From Crambe crambe (lineage: Eukaryota; Porifera; Demospongiae; Poecilosclerida; Crambeidae): 64,000 nt of DNA. Under the pieces are notes generated by a model. It did not search any database, was not told the origin of the DNA, and saw only the letters and a program-made list of their open reading frames with translations. The translations under genes were made by a program, and so were the position numbers. The stretch lies in assembly GCA_963924555.1 (NCBI GenBank), contig OZ004589.1:5084001-5148000 (forward strand), in the 5' to 3' direction. Of the stretch, positions 26,801 to 41,800 are shown in pieces (the first letter of the stretch is position 1; every line of letters starts with the position of its first letter).

Positions 26801-29800
26801 ACCAGCTCTCGAAAAGATCTTCTCAATCAAGTGGACTTGGATGAGGCTTTGCAAATGGCTAAGAAAATGCATGAAGTGATGGCCCAGCTGGGTGAAGAAG
26901 AGTCTTCATGACTCACTAACAGTATAGCTACAGAAAATACCTTGATTTAAAAGCAAAATGAATTCAAGGCAAACTGTTGTAAGTGTTGCATTGGATTATT
27001 TTAATCCCATAACTGATATGGTCTCAGATGAAACAGTAAAAGACATGTAACTTTCATGATAAACAATTGTACACTCTTATAACCATAAACCTTTTAATAG
27101 TCCATGACCTGTAATAGTCCACCTTATTACGCCTTGCCCACTGGTGGACTATTAGAAAGAAATAACTGTATTATAATCATTCGTGTAGTGCTATTTAGAG
27201 CAAGCATGAGGTATTCCTTCTCCACGACAAACCAATGTGTATGTGCACAATTATGTCGGGAAAATTCAATAATAATTAAGAGCACATGCAATGCAGCAAG
27301 ATGCATATGCCAGGCTGCTGGCATGCCCACTTAGAGCACAGCTCAAAGAAAAAGGATGGCAACAAGTAAGTGCAAATAATTAAAAAGTTATATATATGTG
27401 GGGATGGCTCTGAATCAAGGCCATTAGCTTGCTACGTACTAGACAGTGGATGTAAATGTAGGGATTATTTCAATATGAGGCTGCAGTTCATACTAGATTT
27501 TAGAGCCATCCCTACATGAAGAAATTTTTGCGATTAGTTGTCTGTAATGACTTACCGATTCACCAAAGAATCTTTCATCGATGTAGGAGTCAATAATTAT
27601 TCTAGCACCTTCAGTTGTGAGATTCTGAATATCACACGTAAAGTTCATACAAGGTTGTTGAGCACAATCCTAAGAGAAGGGAATGACAAGGATTAGTCAG
27701 TCTCTAAACTGGTAATTAGGCCTCACCAACATAATATTTGAAGGAGGAGCTGATGAAGTCTGTCTTTTAATACGTAACGATTGAGAGTAAAAACTTGTGT
27801 GATAGTGAGACAACTGGAGTATTCTAGAACGCTTTTGTCTTCCACTCTAAATGAAAAGCGTCATGTTGGTGATTGGTAATCAATACTAGTATAATGCACT
27901 CCTACCATTCTTGATGGACCAAATTTTTCAGGATCAAGACCAACTATAGAACAATTGCCTCTCTGTGGAAATAGCAGTGTCACATCAATGCTTTAACCCA
28001 GTGTATTTCTCTGCCATAATGATGCTGGTTGATAATTATTGCACAAACGTTTGAATTAATAGAGCACATGCCCTCCATTAAAACTTGGTTCTGTAATCTA
28101 CAAATTTTTCAGAACTTCTAAACTAGGGAAATTGGAACACAATTAGCCAAGGCTTATGTATGTGTATTGTTGGCTAATTCTCTTGCCTCACCCCATTCTC
28201 AATACTAATCTGCTGGGGATACAGGAAGAATCTGGAACCTGTGACATTAATCAATCGATCAGGAAATTGAATCAGGACTCTAGCATTGAGAATTGTAGAT
28301 GGGCCATCATTCCCTATTCTGATGGTGAGAGACACTAATCTCCCTAAATCTTCAGATGTTCTTACAGTGCTAGGAACCTGTACAATAGGAAAATAGAATA
28401 AAGCCTAAGTTATTCTAGTAAACAAGTCTATAAGATCAAATTCCAAGTTCATATAATACTATAATTATGTAGATTCAGATGTTGATTTTGAATATGACTC
28501 TTTGAAATTGTAGACATGTATATCTACACTCAAAAAAGCCCATAATTATTGAGCATGCTCCATTGCAATTGATTTCTGCACATGTCACTTATTTGCATTT
28601 GCAAACTAAAGAGACAAAAATGAATACAAGATCCTCAACTTCAATTACAAAATTGAATACAAAAATGAATACAAGATTCTTAACTTCAAGCAGCAAAGAT
28701 TGATATACAAAAGATAATACTAAAGGAAAGATTTTAAGACACATCAGATCTGGTGTTCATTACTTGCTTGCTGTAAATATAGCACATTGCCCTAGCACTT
28801 ACCATTCCTGAGTAAGTCAACTTAGTGCAGGAGAATCCTCTGAAATAAAACATAAAATTATGAAAACTGTTTGAGACACACACACACCCAAGAGCACTTA
28901 CATATTCACATTAATATTTGACTCTGAGCTAACGAAAAAACTGATAGCTTGATGGTTGTTGCTAAGATTAATGTCTGTGTTATTGCCATCCATATCAACT
29001 GCCATTTCTATAGTCACTGTGAAGTTATTCTCATTGCCTTTTAAGGAAGATGTGTTAACGAAAAGAGTAAAAATGGCCATTTTATTCTGAAGGAGATTTT
29101 GTGTGATACAATAATTACATAAGATTTAAAAATTACTGACCTCGTTAACTCGAAGACTTCGTTGGAGAACGCATGTAAAAATTTCACTTTGTATACTGGA
29201 GCAATTAAATGCAGTATTCGGCTCCTGTAGAGAAACCCTATCAATACTAGCACATGCCTGAATAATGTTAACTTACAAATGATGTCAAAGTGAATGCAGA
29301 AGATAATCCACTAAACTGTAATGTAAGGCCACGGGCATCTTCAGGTCCTTCATTAGAATACGTCAAATTGAATTGGATGGTGGCATCTCTACCACTCACC
29401 AATCTGTATGATACGTAATGATCTCATTAGGTGGTTGCTAGGCCATTATTGCAGTATGGCATATCCAGGTAGTCCACGTTAAGAAAGCAATCTGCATCAG
29501 CTATTATTGCCTCCCCTAATCCACTCCCAGGCTATATTATTTAACTCACAGTATACTGCTGGGATTGATATAAGTTAGGACAACATCACTTGTACATCCA
29601 TCAGTACCACATGGACCAATAACAGGCACCTAATTTTAGCATAATTATATTCCAAATGTGTCCTTGTACAGTTCAGGTACTAGTTCCCAGGACTTACAAT
29701 AAAGGTGGTACTTCCTAGCAATCTTAAGCGAGGAAATAGTGAAAGGATGTTTTGATGACCAGTAACAGGGTTACGGTTCCTGCTAGTGTCATTAAAATTC

Positions 29801-32800
29801 AACATTAACTGGTAGGGATCTGGTATATCCGAATTCCCCTGCAAAATGAACAAACAAAAATAACAACAGAAACTGATCACTATAGCTTTCAGTTACTAAA
29901 CTTTGTTGTCAATACTACAGTGTAGCTACCTCTGATAAAATACACTGAATTATATTATTTTCATGCCTCAATGCCCATTTCTGGATTGTTCGCTATCACA
30001 GGCACTCTAGCTCTGCTGCTAAATGAGTATCCATAATAGTGCTGCTGATGCCATGCAGCACAAATCACATCAAGGTTCTGGATAAACAGATATCCAATTC
30101 CACTGTAATTATACTAACTAATGTACGTAGAGATGAGTAGCTATACTAGAAGACTAGAAGTTTTTTGCTTTTTTTTGTACGTAGAACAGGGTACAGGTTC
30201 TATGTCTACGATCTAGGAGCCTGATTCCTAAAATTCTTACTATAGTGTAAACTTGAAAAATTATAATTGCAGTTTCAACTCTTTCTGAGAATTCAAGCAA
30301 TTGTTCTTCTACATCATCACCCCGATCATTTTGTGAGAAGAAGAGTCTTCTTTCCCTTCCACTAATAACACTCTCAACCAGAGTGACTGACACATCTGCA
30401 GGTCATTAAGTGATGATAAAACTATAGTTAGGAAAGTAGATCAATTGGGGGGTGGGGGGTGGCACTCAGAGTGTAAATAGCATAGCAGTTATAAACCCAC
30501 ACTATGTGTGGTGGGGTTCATCTACTACCTCATGAAATTGATCCTATGAACTCAATAAAATTAATGATTAGGTATTGTGTGAAAGGATATGGTATATTAC
30601 TTACTTAAAGGGCCTCTGATACTTGTACTCGCATAAGTTGCTCTCACAGTTACATTGAAACTGCAGTATTAAATATATTGATGGCATGCAGCTCTATATT
30701 TAGTAATATTAAGAAGCTAATTATGGACACCCTTTCCCTAGATATGGTGTCAACTGCAAAAAGTCTATTAATCTGGACCAGGTGTCCCAGTTATTCTAAC
30801 ACGCATAATTATTAATATAGAGCTGCTAGCCATCCTACTTTCCATTATCCTTCAACTGAACAGGCAGTGCTTCATCAACAGAAAAAGTTATGTTCACAAC
30901 AGGGAGTGTCCTACAATATATTATAGAATGTTCATGCTATTGCTGTATCTATGCATGAGTACATGCACTCTGGTAAATGAGACATATTAATATACCTCAA
31001 TACAACAACAGCTTGATCCATATATCCACCAACAACCAGATCTATGTAGATATTTAACACACACATAAGTGAGTCTTAACATTACAAAGCAAAGCAATAC
31101 TAATATGATATACACTTAGCACTAAAAAAAAATAAAGCATCTATCTAGATATTATGATAAAACAGCTTAAAATTGCACATCCTGTTATAATGATGGTTTG
31201 TTACATTACCTGTCAACCATCACTATTTGGAGTGACAGTTGTAGTGTTTTTGGTACTAGAACAGGACCATTGCCACTCTGTCACTCTATAGGCCTAGCTA
31301 GTAGAGGTCATAACAAGTTAGTCTTTTAAAAGACTAGGAATGCCTCAGCACTTAAGTGCAACCTTTATTTTAAACGCTTTAGAGTGAATATCACAGTGGT
31401 TAGAGACAAGTAATAGATACACTGAGGGATCACCGGCTTGAAGCCTGAGTCCTACAAGGATAATTAATAATGTTTGAAGGAATACTTGCTGTATGGGCAT
31501 AAATAATGAAAAGTGCAGGGGTTTGTGGGGTCAAATGTTTCTTGTTGCCAAAATATTTCTCTCAGCTTCTTTTTAAATTATGGCTGTGGAGAATGTGCAC
31601 AGAGCAACATGGTTTATTGTAGTAAGATTAGTATTTACACAGCTAGTATTCTTGCTGTTCAACACTTTCAAACTGCCGTTTTGAATAGTTATTCTCATGC
31701 ATAACTTGATTGAAGTATGTGTACTGGATTCTCTCATTGTTTGGAAGCCTCAAAGTCTTAGTTCTGAGATCATGGCTCTCTCTTTGGCACAATTGGATAG
31801 AAATTTGCTATGCTTAATCTACTTCATCATGGCTCTCTCTTTGGCGATCACTAGTCCGTGCACACTGCAATCTCTGTTTTTGTTCACTGTTGTCTTCTAG
31901 TCAGTTCTCTGCATGTCATAGCTAATGGGCTTGATTTGTTGGCGAAGATGGCCAAGAAGCATCAGCACTCTCTTCATGGTGTAGAGTTACTGCATACTGG
32001 TAGTGACTGCGAGCCTGAGCCTGTCTGTTTGTCCTTAGTACTGTAGTAGAGCTTGTGTCTAGAGCTATTAAATGCACGTACTCGATGCGCATCATCGTGC
32101 ATCATTGCGCGTGCGTGTGTAACATACCACCATCGCCCATTATAGTCGCCTCCAGCACTGCGGCACTTCAGTGCCGAGGCAAAAAAGAGCCAAACTATAG
32201 CGAAAAAAATTTTTTTCACTCTTTTTTTTTTGAGTGGGTTGACAGGTAGCTATATGCATATACTGTAACCTTTGATAGTTATCCATTAATTTTGGGAGGA
32301 TTTGAAAATTTTTCTTGCAATTTTATACTAACATATTAGCTATACCTACACCTAGTTCATAAGGAGTTCAACAGTCATATGGCCTCCCCCAGGTGAAATG
32401 CACCTATTGGCCATCTACTCTTCTTAAAAGGCAACATGGGTGCACCATACTAATCTTGTTGCAAGACATCCAGTATAGCCATTTTTGTGTTTCAGCTCTT
32501 TGCTAATAACTATATGGAATATCTGTCCATTTCTCTCTGTTCTTCTCAGAGATTACAAGTTTAAAGGTCGACACATGACAGTAAAAATATTAGCTACCGA
32601 TTAATGACCAGAAGTTATTCCTCGCACCATAGCTCCCTCACCGATGGTCGTCAAAGTCTCAAACAACAACCATAGGAAAGATAATTTCATCCTCTATAAC
32701 GTCATATGAATTACTTTTCTCACAATTGGATAGAAATTTGCTATGCTTAATCTACTACATCATGTGTGAAATCATTTATCGACCACCATTACCTATTTTC

Positions 32801-35800
32801 GACCACCCGTTGAAAATCATAATATCAATCATCGTCTGTTCCATTCTTTCTTTCAGTTTTGCTCCACTACATGTTAGGGCCCTTAAAATAATAATTTTAT
32901 GCTATAAAATACATCATCATAACAAAAAATGAATGGAAACGGTGGAATGGAACTGCTGCAGAAGCTCTCCTTTTCGCTGGATTCAGGTGATACTTTTCAG
33001 ACACAGTCTTCATTGGTCTGTGTTACATATTCTACAGAATCAACTCATAATCTATCCATACAGTCCTCACTAAACCAGCACCAAATTCAACTCTAAGTTG
33101 ATAGCTTTCGTAGGTTTTAGCGATCTTCCAGAGCCAATGGCGATGGGTAACGTGAGCTAGTAACTTACTTTCATACTGCAGTCGATAAATACTTGCTGTT
33201 GAAGTCCTGTTTTCTCTCTAGAGTTTTAAGTTTTCCCCATATATTTTTCAATGCAGCCATTTCTTAGACTCCGTTTACGTTTGTTTACTACCGTAGACTT
33301 TCCGTATACTAAGTAGTTGATAATAGGTGCTAAAACGGCTGACAATAGATGCCGGTCGATAATCGGTAGTCTACGCTAATTGGATTTCAAAGAAAACCAC
33401 TATCTGCCCTCTACAGTAGTGTTTACAACTTTCTTGGAAGTCTGCCTGAAATATATTACGTAACCATGTAATCATACCTTTATGTCCATTTTTGTCTACA
33501 TCCATGTTACCAGAGAGGGAAAATCCAAAGGTCCTCAAAATAGACAAGGTATTCACTGAAGCAACTATGTCATCTGCATGAATCTAAAATATATGTGATC
33601 TCACTTCATGTACACACACAAAAAAATTATGATGATATGACAGCCTACTGCAGCTTGAAATAGGTCCAGTCAACACTATATATCTACAGGGCCAGCTTTT
33701 ATCTCACTTTTTGTGGTGTTTGTTCCATGAATGCTTCCTTTGTGTTCCTGCCATAGTAAATGTAGACTGCACCGGAATTTTGTGTATCTGAACCTATTTC
33801 ATATGGAGCAGAAACTGCCAAATCTATGGGCAAAAAATTGTGATTTTATTGTATATCGTATCATGCATGTGGTAGCTATTTAACTTTTTTATAGGAAGTA
33901 TGAAAGTTCATTTTGACTTTAAATACTAATTTTTCCCTGACGACTACTACACATCACACAGATCAGAAGCAATTCGATGAGAAAGTTGCGACTTCAGCAC
34001 AATAACTATGTATAAAAGCTTGACTCAATGAACTCTAGGAACTCTGCTAATTACCCATAATCATGCATGACCTTTATTATTACTGTGCACCAGCCTTAAA
34101 GTACCTTCATGGCCATCAGCATCAAGATCTCCAGCATTGGCAACTGTAAAACCAAACCTACTACGAGCCATGAATCCATCAAGTGGAACTGGTGAGGGAT
34201 CTATGACTCCCTATACAACAAAAATTAATATTATTCACTTGTACATTATTATACTATAGCTAGATCTGCTGCAATAGTTTCAATCCTTGGCCTCACAGCC
34301 TCTCACATGCACAGCCTTTCACACCATCTCAAAGCCAGCTAACATCATGCATCCAGATTTGAGTTGTCAGTTTTCTTGCAACTATGGAAGAACTGATTAT
34401 GATTACACAGGGTGGGTCAAAAAAGCACCATGCACCTTTGAGAGAATCAGTACGTATCTGCTTGGCACTGAAATCTGGATGCATCTGCAAGCAGGTGCAA
34501 GGCCAAAGATCAAAACTATAGTCCAGACTATTGAAGTACAGCTAGTTTACAGTTTCTATGGCAGCTTACTGCTCTATAAGAGCATACATGTGATTATAAT
34601 TAATTTTGGTACATACAGCGGAACTTCTCTTTGAGAAGTATAGTTCAAGGTACAGAATAAGTAAATTGGCTATGTTCTAGGCTCTAGCAGATAACCTTTC
34701 TAACACTAGCTGACTCTAAAGAACAAAAATTTAAAGCACCCAATGTACCCAGTGGTGATCACAATGGCGCTACCCTTTAGGTCCCGAGTACGTGATAGTA
34801 AAGGAAGCTGATGTAGCTCATTCAGAACTGGTTAAGTAATCCTCATGCATGTGATTACTTGAAATTTCGATGGACCATAGAAACCTATTCTCCCTAGCCT
34901 GCTTATTTCATACCTGGTTGTTGAAGAATACGTAGAGCCTACCACATTCCACCATAGAAGTTGCACCATAGGATAGATGGGAACTATGAAAAGGAGCCCC
35001 AACTAGTAACTCATCATATCTAGGGATATTAGTGTATATCTTTAAAATAGCTAGCAAAATACTCCAGATACTTAAGAGTAATAGCTATTGCTTATAATAA
35101 AAATCCAGGTATGTTATTATGTCCAAACACATAGCTTACCCATCACCTGTGAGGTCACTAACTGCAACAGAATAGCCAAAATACTCTCCCATCTATTAAT
35201 AAAAAGTTTTATCTATCCATAAATTGTAAAATCTACTAAAGTACATATAAAATGAATTAAGAACAAGCTTAGTATTGTAGGCCTACAATGTGCTATTTAT
35301 GGGACTGGTATTATCATTAATTCCCTGCAGTGACGCGTTTCCATGCAAGTGTCATCCCTTCACTATAATTATTATGCATGGATATTATGTACAAGTGGGT
35401 GCTGTGCTTTATTAATTAATGATTTATGGATATTTTGATAACCAGTAATAAAAGAACTGCATTGCCTATACAAACGATTTTTGCCTCAGTGCTTTTTATG
35501 TTAATATTGTCATAGGTGTCTCATTAATCTTAAACCAGCATCATCACCAACTTTATTAACAACATCAAGAATCTACAGTAGTGTTCAGTATTGCCAAGAC
35601 TGTCCAATGGGATTGTGGGATGTCCATTAGTCCCATGAGATCCCATGGGATATATCTACCAGTCCCAAGTCATATCCCATCGCATGTCCATCTGAACTAT
35701 AGTGCCGAGATGAAGCTTATACTCCTTGCCAATGGCACATTACCCACATTAAGCAGCAATCTTACAGGTTTTATCAACCTCTCCAGGAGATTCAATGCTA

Positions 35801-38800
35801 TTGGTCACCATAGTCTGGCTATGAAAGTAACCCAAGAATATTATTGTGAGGTCATCCATGATAGCACATTCATGGGTAATCAACTATAGTGCAAGTGAAA
35901 CAAGGATTAACGTTACAGTGATGTAGTTCGTTGAATTTGGCCTATTATAATCTGCCATGCAATTAAATTCATTATGAAGTTAAGAGACAGGTTTTCAATT
36001 TTAAATGAGCAACACAAGGGGTCTGTGGATAGCCTATCTCTATTTAGATCCACTCGTTCTGAGTTGCACTGCATGCCTAGATGCTTATTCTATGTAACTG
36101 AAGTGCAATACAACACAGAGTTCTAGAATTGAATGTATACAACTTCCTTTTACAATGAACTCCACTTGATTATCACCTAGGAACCTAAACGTCTAGTCAG
36201 GACGTACTGTTTATATACTGTCATTGTTAAAAATTTTATAATAAAGCAGCTGTTTTGTAAATAATCATAAGCGCATGCACAAGGTAACCACAACCTTAAC
36301 TGCCACCTTAACTTCATGCTGCACAATGTAGTGTTTAATGATTTATTATGTATCACAATGACTGTATCATTATTATCTAATTATGTATCACTCTTGTTAT
36401 TTCCTTGTATCATTAACATGTTATGATGTAATAGATAGAGATGTGATAGACCTCATGCTTATGTAGACATTGGAAAAGAAATAATAAAGAATCCATTATA
36501 ATCTAGTATCATCCATAGAGTTGGAATACTACAACTGGCGACGAGGATTCAACAAGACAGTTATTTCAAAGTGCTTCAACTATGGCTTTCAAGATTGAAG
36601 TTACGCCGCTCCCAATGTTTGACCCCATATCAGATCCCAGTTCCCTCAGTCAACGCTGGAAAGCTTGGAAGAACAGGTTTGAGACATACATCTTAGCCAT
36701 TAATGTCACAGATGATAAACAAAAACGTGCTTTGCTGTTGTACCAAGCTGGGCAGGAGACCCAAGAGTTGTTCGATACGTTCACAGATACAGGAACAGAC
36801 TATGCAACAGCCATGACTAAATTAGACACTTATTTCAACCCCAAGAAAAATGTGGACTTTGAAACATTCAAATTCAGACAAGCAACTCAACAAGAGGGTG
36901 AGACAGTCGATCAATTTGTCACACGTCTGCGCAAATTGGCAGCCACCTGTGAGTTCACAGATCTTGACAAAGAGCTCAAGTCAGCTGTAATACAGCATTG
37001 TCAGTCAAAGCAGTTACGACATTTTGCCTTGAGGGAAGAAAATCTCACATTGGACAAGCTATTGACCAAGTCTCGAGCATTAGAAGCAAGCGAAAATCAA
37101 GCTAGGGGGATAGAACAGTCGAGTCATGAAAAGATCAACTATCTCCGTGAACCAAAAAAGACAACAGGTCACAGTTCTCAACATAAAAAGCGTACGTTTT
37201 CCCAGAATCAATGTCGCAAGTGTGGTTTTAATTGGCCTCATGTAGAAAGTCCATGTCCGGCAGCAGGAAAAAATTGTCGCAACTGTGGGAAGGCTAATCA
37301 TTTTGCTAGAATGTGTCAGAGCAATAAGACTCACTATACTCAGCAAGGTCAACCTCAGCGAAAGTCAGCACACAAGCATAAATCACAAGTTCATCAGATC
37401 TCAGTCACACCACAACAAGACGACAATAGTGATGACGAAGAATTCTTGTTCGTTGTGGGCCAGGGTGTCAATGATAAGAAAGTACCGAAAGTTACAGCTT
37501 CCATCAGTGGAGTTCCAATCAGCATGACCATTGATACTGGAGCTTCGACCAACATAATAGATGAAGCAACATTCACGAAAATTGAAAAGCAGTCGTCAAT
37601 CAAACTTCAATCAACATCTACTCGTATTTTCGCATATGGTTCATCATCCCAGCTAGTCACACTCGGAAAATTCAACGCTTCCATCACAACTGGGAGTATG
37701 AGTACTGAGACAACTTTTCACGTGGTGCGAGGAGCACATGGATCACTCTTGAGTTATACTACTGCACATGCTCTTGGTGTCGTGGATGTCAAGATTAATG
37801 CTATCACAGCTGGAGATGAGTTGACACAGAAGTACCCTACCCTCTTTGATGGAATTGGAAAGCTTAAAGACTTTGAAGTCAAGTTGCACATCGATCAATC
37901 TGTAAAACCAGTTGCTCAACCAGCCAGGAGAATACCATTTCACTTGAGAAAACAAGTCGAAGCAGAGCTTGAAAGACTTGAACAGCAGAACATTATCGAA
38001 AGGGTAGATGGGCCTACCCCATGGGTTTCTCCTTTGGTAGTAATTCCCAAGAAGAGTGGTGAGATACGTTTATGCATCGATATGCGAATGGCAAATAAAG
38101 CTATACTCAGAGAACGTCACCCGACACCCACAGTGGATGACCTTATACATGCCATGAATGGGTCAACTGTATTCTCCAAGCTTGATCTGAGATCAGGCTA
38201 TCACCAATCGCCACTTGCTCCAGAGAGCAGGTACATCACAACCTTCTCAACACACAAAGGCCTGAGACGGTTTACAAGACTGAATTTCGGAACTAACTCA
38301 GCGAGCGAATTGTTTTAACATGTGGTGAGTGAACAAATCAGGGACATTCCAAATGTGATGAATGTGAGTGATGACATCATTATTTTTGGGAAGACACAAC
38401 AGGAACATGATAATGCTCTAGAAGCCGTCTTCAATCGGTTTGCTAAGATTGGTCTGACTCTCAACAAGAAGAAGTGTGAATTGAGCAAGAACTCTTTGTC
38501 ATTTTTTGGATTTGTTTTCTCCTCCACAGGTGTTTCTCCTGATCCGGCAAAGGTGAAAGCAATTCATGAAGCACAGCCACCAACATCGGCAAGTGGAATC
38601 AGAAGCTTTCTCGGTATGGCCACTTACTGTGCAAAGTTTATTCCCAATTTTAGTGATATCACCAAACCATTGAGAGAATTGATAAAAAAGAATACTCATT
38701 TCCAGTGGGGAGATGATCAGCAACAAGCCTTTCAGAGAGTTAAAAATTTACTCACCAGTGATACTGTAATGGCATATTTTGATAACAACAAAATAACAGA

Positions 38801-41800
38801 GCTGGTTACAGATGCATCACCATGGGGATTGTCGGCAATTCTCTCACAGCATACATCCGGTCACAATGATCGCAAGATAGTTGCTTTCGTCAGTAGATCA
38901 CTGTCAGATGTTGAACAGAGATATTCTCAAACAGAAAAGGAGGCACTCGCCATTGTCTGGGCGGTGGAACGTCTTCACTTGTATCTCTGCGGTGGTCATT
39001 TTCAACTCATAACGGATTGCAAGCCAGTGGAGTTGATTCTTAATAATCCAAAATCAAAGCCACCTGCTCAAATTCAGAGATGGAATTTGCGTCTCCAAGA
39101 GTACGATTTCTCAGTAGTCCACACAAAAGGAATCGACAATCCATCTGATTTTCTGTCAAGGCATCCTAGTCAATATACAACTCCACAACAAGAACAAATG
39201 GCTACAAGATACGTAAACTTCATCTCCTCCCATGCTGTTCCCAAGGCAATGTCACTATCTGAAATTGAGGAAGCAACAAAAGAGGATGTCACATTGCAGA
39301 AATTGGCAGATCTCATCCGCACCAATGGCTGGGACTCACTAAATGATTTATCTGACCAGACAGGAGTGAATATGACTGAATTGAAGCAGTTTTCAAAGAT
39401 TAGTGAGGAATTGACAGTGAATGACAAGGCCAGCATTATATTGAGAGGATCTCGAATTATAATGCCAGAAAAGCTAAGAGAAAGAGCAGTAAATATCGCT
39501 CATGAAGGCCATCAGGGCATAGTGAAAACCAAGCAACTTATCAGAGAAAAGATATGGTTTCCAGGTCTGGATGACGAAGTGAAGAAAGTTGTCAATGACT
39601 GTTTAACCTGTCAAGCAAATGGACCAGACCAACGTCCTGATCCGTTGCAAATGTCTCCATTGCCACCAGACCCTTGGCATACTGTACATATTGATTTTTG
39701 CGGACCGTTCCCAACTGGAGAGTATCTTTTGGTTACAATTGATGCATATTCGAGGTTTCCTGAAGTTGACATAGTTCGGTCAACCGCAGCCAAAGGGACA
39801 ATTAGCAAGTTGCAGAGGATCTTTTCTACACATGGCATCCCAAAGATTGTCAGAAGTGACAACGGTCCACCTTTCACTAGCCATGAATTCAAGATATTCA
39901 TGAATGAGTATGGCATCCAACATCAACGATGTACTCCCCTATGGCCACAAGCATATTCAGAGGCTGAGCGGTTCATGAAACCATTGACGAAAGCTGTTCG
40001 ATCAGCTCGTTTAGAAGGACGTGATTGGCACAAAGAGTTGTATATTTTTCTACTTAATTATCGTGCTACTCCACATGTGACTACAGGAGAGTCTCCATCC
40101 AAATTGCTTTTTAATCGTATGATTAAGATCAAACTTCCACAACTGGCACCAGAAAATAACCAAAGTGATAAAGACTTACGACAAAAGGATGAAAAAGCCA
40201 AGGAAAAGATGAAGAGATATGCTGACAAGAAAAGAAAAGCACAGCCATCGAAACTTGTAGTCGGAGATATGGTGTTGATGAAGCAAAAGAAACATACAAA
40301 ATTCTCCAGCAAGTTTGATCCAGTGCCATTTCAAGTTGTCCGATTGAAGGGTACTATGGTAACAGTTGTTCGAAACGGCAAATATGTAACTCGAAATGCA
40401 TCTCTATTGAAAGCAGTACGCTTTTCTGGTAACGTAGATATTGAAAGCAGTGAGGAAACTGATGATATTGTGGATGGCGATGAGAACGGTGTACAACCTT
40501 CAGCTGAAAACACAACTCCAGTCGGCAGACGATACCCAACTCGTGAACGTCGAAACTTTCAGCGTTACGGTCAGAACATTTATGATCAGTATAGTGTGTA
40601 ACTCTCAAGTATTTATCAAAGAAGGGGAGGGATGTAGTGTTTAATGATTTATTATGTATCACAATGACTGTATCATTATTATCTAATTATGTATCACTCT
40701 TGTTATTTCCTTGTATCATAAACATGTTATGATGTAATAGATAGACATGTGATAGACCTCATGCTTATGTAGACATTGGAAAAGAAATAATAAAGAATCC
40801 ATTATAATCTAGTATCATCCATAGAGTTGGAATACTACACACAAGATAAGGTGAAAGCTACGTATGGTAATAATCATGTGTATCACAATCACAATATATA
40901 TAGAAGATGTACATACACACATTCTTTTATAACGTACCTGTGTTCCTTTAGCACATACCTGTGTTCCTTTAGCAAGTGTATTGTTGTGTCCTGAACCCAG
41001 ATCACTCACAGTATAGGAATATATCCTTCCCAAGTAATCCTCTTGACTGTCCCGAGGGGCACTGACTATAATATCTAGTTATGTACACATCATTTCAAAA
41101 TGTAATCACAAATCATTGCAGACTTACATACCAGGAGGACCTTGTGCTCTGTTATTGGTCTGAATATACCCACTCACCACTTGATAACCTGATTGGAGAA
41201 CCTTACATTATCAGTCATCATACAATTAATCTCTCACCATGGTTAACTCCGTGGTTTTGACGAGGATCTTTTAAAAACTGGATATTAGTGGGATTAACAG
41301 TAACTGTGTAAGGATCAGGAAGCATGGCTAGAAGTGAACGGGAAAAAATAGCACCTCCTGAGTATTGGTACTTTGGAGTTCCTATGTGAATCTGATCTCC
41401 CTAAACATACCAAATACATTTTCCAATAAAAGTCTCAATGCATCTTTCAGCAGATTAAGGGCCCTAAATACGTAATCATGTACTTATTATATACCAGCCC
41501 CATGCACTCCTATGCATACCACAATAGTAACACCATATCCAGTTGAACAGTAGCCTTCTCTTATAGCTGAGTTAGAACTCCCACCTCCATCTACAAAATA
41601 ATCAGTTTAAAGAAGATACGTATGCAGCAATTATGTTACTGCTATAACATAAGTAGTTTGCTAGAATTCCCTTCCAGCCCTTTCCAATGATCTTCTCTGT
41701 CAGAGTATGAAGTATTTTTTTTTAGTGTCTTATGGTTGAGGTGAAGGTAGCTAGCTAAGTGTATGATAGGAGGTCGGACATGCATCATTAAACTGGTCAA

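Larger units (their letters stand above)
24455..27555. other. Integrin intron 27 (3.1 kb)
   Basis: Contains a pogo/Tigger-type transposase relic on the opposite strand (about 25640-26900) and a short foldback at 27396-27517. An open frame at 24568-24837 (+) has no recognisable domain and is not called. A stretch near 25080-25210 (ACCGAAATTACCG words) looks repetitive. Confidence 0.5.
36327..40839 (+). mobile_element. Ty3/gypsy LTR retrotransposon, nearly intact
   Basis: Two 207-base LTRs (36327-36533 and 40633-40839) begin TG and end CA and differ at only two positions I could find. CACAA flanks both sides (36322-36326 and 40840-40844), a 5-bp target duplication, so the boundaries are firm. 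A presumptive primer site starts right after the 5' LTR with ACTGGCGACGAGG, and a purine tract (AAAGAAGGGGAGGGA) ends just before the 3' LTR. One reading frame encodes gag, protease, reverse transcriptase, RNase H and integrase in Ty3/gypsy order and is broken by a single in-frame stop. It lies antisense in integrin intron 8. Confidence 0.95.

Noticed and set aside
37080-37955. Minus-strand open frames over the retrotransposon
   Set aside because: They are antisense shadows of the gag-pol frame, which has clear protease, RT and zinc-knuckle motifs.
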